Source: Gordonibacter urolithinfaciens (GTDB lineage Bacteria > Actinomycetota > Coriobacteriia > Coriobacteriales > Eggerthellaceae). From it: 64,000 bases of DNA. The translations under genes were made by a program, and so were the position numbers. Of the stretch, positions 59,848 through 64,000 are shown one piece after another. The notes under the pieces are model-generated. The model was not told the DNA's origin. It was given only the letters and a program-made list of their open reading frames with translations, and made no database searches. How positions within the stretch are numbered: the stretch's first letter is position 1; each line of letters opens with the position of its first letter. The stretch spans positions 1,798,001 to 1,862,000 of the forward strand of contig NZ_LT900217.1 of NCBI RefSeq assembly GCF_900199375.1. Reading direction: 5' to 3'.

Positions 59848-62800
59848 ATGGGAACTTGGAATCGCAAAAGGCTCGTCGGTGCAAGAAGAAGACGGGGGGG
59901 CTCATCTCCGGTTTCTGACCACGACACGCTCTCCGGGCTGCTGAGCAGGAGCGGGTTCGACAAGCGGGTGCGCATGATCATCGACGGCCACCCGAACGAG
60001 TCGTACCTGCTCGTATACGGCGACATCGACCGCTTCAAGGTCTACAACGACCTGTTCGGCGCGCCGGCGGGCGACCGCCTGCTCGCAGACATCGGCGCCA
60101 TGATCCGCGACCTCATGCCCGCCGGGGCGGCGGCTGCGCGCCTGCGGGCCGACCACTTCGTCTGCTGCTGCTCGCGTTCCTCGTTCGATCCCGACCGCAT
60201 GCTCGCCGCGCTCGACGCCTGGTTCGCCTCCTATCGCGAGGACTTCACCTTCTTCGTGCGCCTGGGCATCTTCCCCATCGACGACCCCTCCCTCGACGTC
60301 AACCTCATGTGCGACCGCGCGCTGCTGGCCCTGCGCTCCGCGAAGAGCGGCTACGTGGGAAGCAAGTACGTGTTCTACGACGAGAAGCTGCGCTCGTCGG
60401 TGCTCAAGGAGCAGGAGCTCGCCGGCGAGATGATCGCGGCACTCGAAGGCGGCCAGTTCGTGCCGTACTTCCAGCCGCAGTACCGCTACGCCACGGGGCG
60501 CATGATAGGCGCCGAGGTGCTGGCGCGCTGGAACCATCCGGCCAAGGGGCTGCTGGGGCCGACGGAGTTCATCCCCGTGTTCGAGCGCAACGGCCTCGTT
60601 GCCACGTTCGACTACTATATGTGGGAGCAGGCGTGCCGCTGCCTGCGCATGTGGATCGACGGGCGGGGTATCGAGGGCGCGCCCCGGCTGTCCGTGAACC
60701 TGTCGCGTGCCGATATCTACCGGTCCGACCTCTGCACGTACTTGGAGGGCCTGATCGAACGTTACGACGTTCCTGCGGAGCTGCTGCACCTGGAGATCAC
60801 CGAAAGCGCGTACATGGAAGCGCCCGAGCAGCTTATCGGCGCCGTCACGAAGCTGCGCGCCGCCGGATTCGTCGTGGAGATGGACGACTTCGGCAGCGGG
60901 TACTCGTCGCTCAACACGTTGAAGGACGTACCGGTTGACGTGCTGAAGCTGGATATGGGCTTCCTCGGCGCGAGCGCCAGCTCGCGGGGCGGGCTCATCC
61001 TCGCGTCGGTCGTGCGCATGGCGCGCTGGCTCGACCTGCCCCTCATCGCCGAGGGCGTGGAGACGAAGCAGCAGGCCGCTTACCTGGCCAGCGTCGGCTG
61101 CGACTACATGCAGGGCTACCTGTTCTCGAAGCCGGTCGACCGGGAGACGTTCGAGAAGCTGCTCGAAGGCACGGCTGTCGAGGACCTTGCGCACCCGTTT
61201 GCGGAAAGCCTGCAGGACGGGGCCGCGGAGTTTTGGGATGTCGACTCGCAGCTCTCCCTCATCTTCAACAGCTATGCAGGGCCAGCGGCCATTGCCGAGT
61301 ACGATGGGGAGACGTGCGAGCTCATCCGCGTCAACGGCGAGTTTGCCCGCTTGCTCGATTTAGACGACGAAGCGGCGTCGGCGGAGCTTGTGCGCAAGAA
61401 CTTCTTGGGCGTGCTGCAGGAGGAGGACCGCGCCGCATTGGAGGAGGCGCTGCGGGCGGCGAGCGAAGGCGATGCGGCGTGCGATCTGCGCTACCGCAGC
61501 GCTGCCGGCAAGGGCCGCTGGCTCCGGCTGCATTTGCGCCCGCTCTCGCGCACGGATAGCGTGATCAGCCTGTACGTGCTGGCGGAGGAGACGACCGAGG
61601 AGCAGGTTCTGCGCGACCGCCTGGCGGCCCCGCGTGATTCCATTCCCGGCGGCCTGCAGCGACTTCGCCGGCAGAACGAAGCCCGGCAGCAGCTGTACGA
61701 CGCCATACCGTGTGGAATCGTGCGCTATACCGTGGGCGACGGCCAGCATATCGTCTCAATCAACAAGAAGGGCTGCGAGCTGCTGGGCTACCGTGACAGG
61801 GAGGAGTTCATCGCCTCATCGGGCGACAACGCGCTCATGCCCATCCATGAGGACGACGTGCCGCGCCACCGTGCGGGCATCGAGCGCTTGAGGAACGGCT
61901 CGAAGCCCCTCGACTTCGCGTACCGCTACTATCGCAGCGACGGTACCGTTGGCTGGCTTGAGGGGACGTCGGCATACGAGCTGGGCCCGGAGGGCGAACC
62001 GATGATCCAGAGCGCCTTCCTCGACGTGTCCGGTCGGCGCCGGAAAAGCCACGAGCTCGATCTGCAGCGTTTCACGGAGGTGCTGTGCTCGGTATACGAC
62101 GAGATATTCGAGTTCGACCGCATGGACGACCGGTACCACGTGCTGTATTCCGCCCTGCACCCCGAATCGATCGGCGTCGCGCTTCCGCTAGAAGAGGCGC
62201 TCGGGCGGTGGATGGCGCACATTCCCGATGGCGTGGAGCGCGCCGGCCTGCGCAAAACCTTTGACGAATGCCGTGCGAACGTCAGCGGAAAGCCGTCTTC
62301 CTGCACGTACAAGCTGTCGAAAGGCGGCAACGCCACCTGGTGCCAGAGCACGTTCATCCGCGTGTCCGATACCTGCACGCTGTGCTGCAACAAGGATGTC
62401 ACGGAGGGCCTGGCCACCGAGGATCGCAGGCGGGCGTGGCAGGACGAGCGCTACCGGCTGCTCACCGAGATGACGAACAAGATGAGCTTCGACTACGATT
62501 CCGACACCGACACGGTCCTGCTGTACATCGATCGTACGGGCGACGGCGTCGAAGCGCAGGTCATACCGCATTACTTGGAAAAGCTTGCCAGCGCGCGCAG
62601 CGGCGTGGTGCATCCCGACGATATGGACGACGTGCGCAGGATGTTCGAAGACGCCCGGGCCGGTGCTGCGGAGGTGAGCGCGAAGTATCGGGCGAACTAC
62701 TACGGTCACGGCTACGCGTGGTACCGCGCGAACCTGTTCGTCGCGCACGACAATGCGGGCGCATGGCATCTCGTGGGCCTCATCGAGAACATCGAGGACG

Positions 62801-63306
62801 AACGCGACCTGCGCTACCGTGCCGAGAACGATGCCGCCACGGGGCTGAGCAACCATGCAACCACGCAAGACCTGGTGGCAGCGGCGCTTGCGAAGCCCGC
62901 CGTTCGCGAGCACAGCGTGTGCGTGGTGCTGGACATCGATGACTTCAAGGCGGTAAACGACAACTCCGGCCACATGGAGGGCGATGCGCTGCTGCGCAAA
63001 GTGGGCTCGGTGCTGCGCTCGAGCTTCCGCGAGAGCGACGTCATCGGCCGCGTAGGCGGCGACGAGTTCGTGCTGCTGCTGAAAGAAGTGGATATGGATG
63101 TGGTGCTGCGCAAGTTGAACCAGGTGCGAGCCCAGATATCTGCCACGACGGTGCCCGGGCTGGGCCACGCCCCCACCCTCAGCGTGGGCGTGTATGCTAC
63201 CTGTTCCGACGACCGCACGTACCGCGACGTGTTCACCCGTGCCGACGAAGCCCTCTACCAGGCGAAACGCGCTGGAAAGAACCGGATCCAAGTCTACGGC
63301 TCCTAG
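59848..63306 (+). CDS. Cyclic-di-GMP protein: degenerate GGDEF, EAL, PAS region, GGDEF
   Basis: A soluble 1152-residue signalling protein. A first GGDEF domain (residues 25-185) is degenerate (RADHF at the active site). The EAL domain (about 200-445) keeps the catalytic set: EVL for EAL, SVNLS, LEITES, DDFGSGYSSL, LKLDMGF, AEGVET, QGYLF, so phosphodiesterase activity is likely. Three PAS-like segments (about 475-1000) follow, and a C-terminal GGDEF is intact with an I-site (RESD five residues before GGDEF). It may both make and break c-di-GMP. Neither candidate start has an ideal ribosome site; see the G7 tract at 59894-59900. Confidence 0.88.
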   Translation: MGTWNRKRLVGARRRRGGSSPVSDHDTLSGLLSRSGFDKRVRMIIDGHPNESYLLVYGDIDRFKVYNDLFGAPAGDRLLADIGAMIRDLMPAGAAAARLRADHFVCCCSRSSFDPDRMLAALDAWFASYREDFTFFVRLGIFPIDDPSLDVNLMCDRALLALRSAKSGYVGSKYVFYDEKLRSSVLKEQELAGEMIAALEGGQFVPYFQPQYRYATGRMIGAEVLARWNHPAKGLLGPTEFIPVFERNGLVATFDYYMWEQACRCLRMWIDGRGIEGAPRLSVNLSRADIYRSDLCTYLEGLIERYDVPAELLHLEITESAYMEAPEQLIGAVTKLRAAGFVVEMDDFGSGYSSLNTLKDVPVDVLKLDMGFLGASASSRGGLILASVVRMARWLDLPLIAEGVETKQQAAYLASVGCDYMQGYLFSKPVDRETFEKLLEGTAVEDLAHPFAESLQDGAAEFWDVDSQLSLIFNSYAGPAAIAEYDGETCELIRVNGEFARLLDLDDEAASAELVRKNFLGVLQEEDRAALEEALRAASEGDAACDLRYRSAAGKGRWLRLHLRPLSRTDSVISLYVLAEETTEEQVLRDRLAAPRDSIPGGLQRLRRQNEARQQLYDAIPCGIVRYTVGDGQHIVSINKKGCELLGYRDREEFIASSGDNALMPIHEDDVPRHRAGIERLRNGSKPLDFAYRYYRSDGTVGWLEGTSAYELGPEGEPMIQSAFLDVSGRRRKSHELDLQRFTEVLCSVYDEIFEFDRMDDRYHVLYSALHPESIGVALPLEEALGRWMAHIPDGVERAGLRKTFDECRANVSGKPSSCTYKLSKGGNATWCQSTFIRVSDTCTLCCNKDVTEGLATEDRRRAWQDERYRLLTEMTNKMSFDYDSDTDTVLLYIDRTGDGVEAQVIPHYLEKLASARSGVVHPDDMDDVRRMFEDARAGAAEVSAKYRANYYGHGYAWYRANLFVAHDNAGAWHLVGLIENIEDERDLRYRAENDAATGLSNHATTQDLVAAALAKPAVREHSVCVVLDIDDFKAVNDNSGHMEGDALLRKVGSVLRSSFRESDVIGRVGGDEFVLLLKEVDMDVVLRKLNQVRAQISATTVPGLGHAPTLSVGVYATCSDDRTYRDVFTRADEALYQAKRAGKNRIQVYGS

Positions 63307-63464
63307 CGTCCATCCGCTCCCTGCCGGCAGTGCGCCCGTCGGCCCTCGCGCCCGCACCCTCCCGGCAGCAGCCGGTCTGACCCTGCCGTCCTGCGCATCC
63401 GCGGCGGTCGTGCCCGCGCCCGCGCCGGCCTTCCCGTCCCCGCTCTTTTTCCCGCCGATATCCC

Positions 63465-63495
63465 TTGACCTTCGACTTGGTTCAGGCCGTAAGGT
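63465..63495 (+). promoter_or_regulatory. MerR-type promoter of the terminal flavoprotein gene
   Basis: TTGACC at 63465-63470, a 19-bp spacer, TAAGGT at 63490-63495. The over-long spacer and the TAAGGT -10 are hallmarks of promoters activated by MerR-family regulators. ACCTT (63468-63472) and AAGGT (63491-63495) form the outer arms of a dyad within the spacer. Confidence 0.6.
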
Positions 63496-63537
63496 GAGGC
63501 CAGCTTTTCAAACTGCAAGGGGAAAGGGAGGCTCATC

Positions 63538-64000
63538 ATGGAGAAGCAGGACAATGGGGAGATCCGGGCGAACGAGGCCGGGCAGGAGGCCGACGAGGCC
63601 GTGCGCGCCGCCGGCGCGCCGAGGCGCGGCATGGACCGCCGCAACTTCCTGAAGGGTGCGGCGCTGTCCGCCCTGGGCGTGGCGTCGGCGGGCGCGCTGG
63701 CGGCCTGCGCGCCGCAGCAGAACGGTGGCAAGGCGGCGGATGCGTCCGACGGCGCGAAGGCCGGCGAGGACGAGCCGTTCAAGGCCGAGGAGACGGTGGA
63801 CGCCGACGTGGTGGTGGTCGGCTGCGGCGCGGCCGGCTTCATGGCGGCGCTGCGCGCGTCGAAGGGCGGCGCGCACGTGGTGGTGCTGGAGAAGGGCGAC
63901 AGCATGGCGGCCCCGAACGGCATCTACGTGTCCGGCCCGTTCGCCGTGGGCACCGACGTGCTGCAGAACAAGCCCGGCGGCACCACGCTCACCGTGGACG
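63538..64000 (+). CDS. Tat-exported lipoprotein flavoreductase, fumarate reductase-like (3' partial)
   Basis: The gene runs off the right edge; 154 residues are visible. A twin-arginine signal RRNFLKGAALSALGVASAG ends in the lipobox LAAC, followed by a short Gly/Ala/Asp linker. The FAD_binding_2 domain starts at ADVVVVGCGAAGFMAALRASKGGAHVVVLEKGDS, the dinucleotide site of the flavocytochrome c/fumarate reductase/urocanate reductase family. Such extracytoplasmic reductases are numerous in Eggerthellaceae and draw electrons from menaquinol. The substrate is unknown. GAAAGGGAG precedes the ATG. Confidence 0.88.
   Translation, partial: MEKQDNGEIRANEAGQEADEAVRAAGAPRRGMDRRNFLKGAALSALGVASAGALAACAPQQNGGKAADASDGAKAGEDEPFKAEETVDADVVVVGCGAAGFMAALRASKGGAHVVVLEKGDSMAAPNGIYVSGPFAVGTDVLQNKPGGTTLTVD

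Overview
The window is chromosomal DNA of a high-GC anaerobe. It most likely comes from an Eggerthella-type member of the Coriobacteriia (Eggerthellaceae). This is inferred from the gene set, since no rRNA is present: a LuxR regulator fused to a membrane domain, a Tat-exported flavoprotein reductase, menaquinone genes, hydroxylamine reductase, an APC amino-acid antiporter, many GTG/TTG starts and strong AAGGAG ribosome binding sites. Two perfect 16-bp parS sites (3688-3703 inside menD, 33620-33635 intergenic) suggest the window lies in the origin-proximal part of the chromosome.

Layout. 1-1.5 kb: the end of a LuxR-type membrane regulator, and mscL carrying a zinc-ribbon tail. 1.8-10.9 kb: menaquinone biosynthesis by the o-succinylbenzoate route (menF-menD, menH, a TetR regulator, menB, and a fused menE-menC); menA and the final methyltransferase are not here. 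11-16.6 kb: an APC antiporter, the xpt-pbuX purine salvage pair, a 32-residue membrane peptide and a CNNM/CorC-type transporter. 16.6-26 kb: an amidohydrolase, a 279-bp MITE-like element, an initiator-type tRNA-Met and, directly behind it, a lower-GC block that looks like a defence island: an SF1 helicase with a C-terminal nuclease-like domain, a fused PD-(D/E)XK/methyltransferase protein and a second DNA methyltransferase. A host-like enolase-superfamily gene lies inside this block. 26-34 kb: RarD, a DUF4177 protein, an NSS symporter, a DUF302 protein, an SGNH hydrolase, htpG behind a CIRCE-like operator, and a nitroreductase. 34.4-40.2 kb: a three-gene operon of 2-hydroxyacyl-CoA dehydratase activase-type proteins, divergent from two tandem LysR genes whose DNA-binding domains share 88 identical bp. 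40.4-43 kb: an aquaporin, a DUF5679 zinc ribbon and an MFS pump. 43-48 kb: a thiol/redox cluster with two rhodaneses and two RclA-like disulfide reductases; both rhodanese genes carry the same promoter-operator architecture. 48-53 kb: a universal stress protein, a DUF2064 protein, a 14-TM MFS pump and a TrmH-type methyltransferase. 53.4-57.4 kb: an isochorismatase-like hydrolase, a Crp/Fnr regulator, hcp and a ferritin-VIT iron transporter. 57.5-64 kb: a small membrane protein, mazG, a large GGDEF-EAL-PAS-GGDEF protein and the start of a Tat lipoprotein flavoreductase behind a MerR-type promoter.

The intergenic regions hold a striking number of 100-170 bp elements with near-perfect inverted ends. 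They have no coding capacity and fall into sequence families within the window. Together with the shared rhodanese operator, the tRNA-linked helicase/methylase block and the split activase operon, these are the parts that ordinary gene annotation does not explain.
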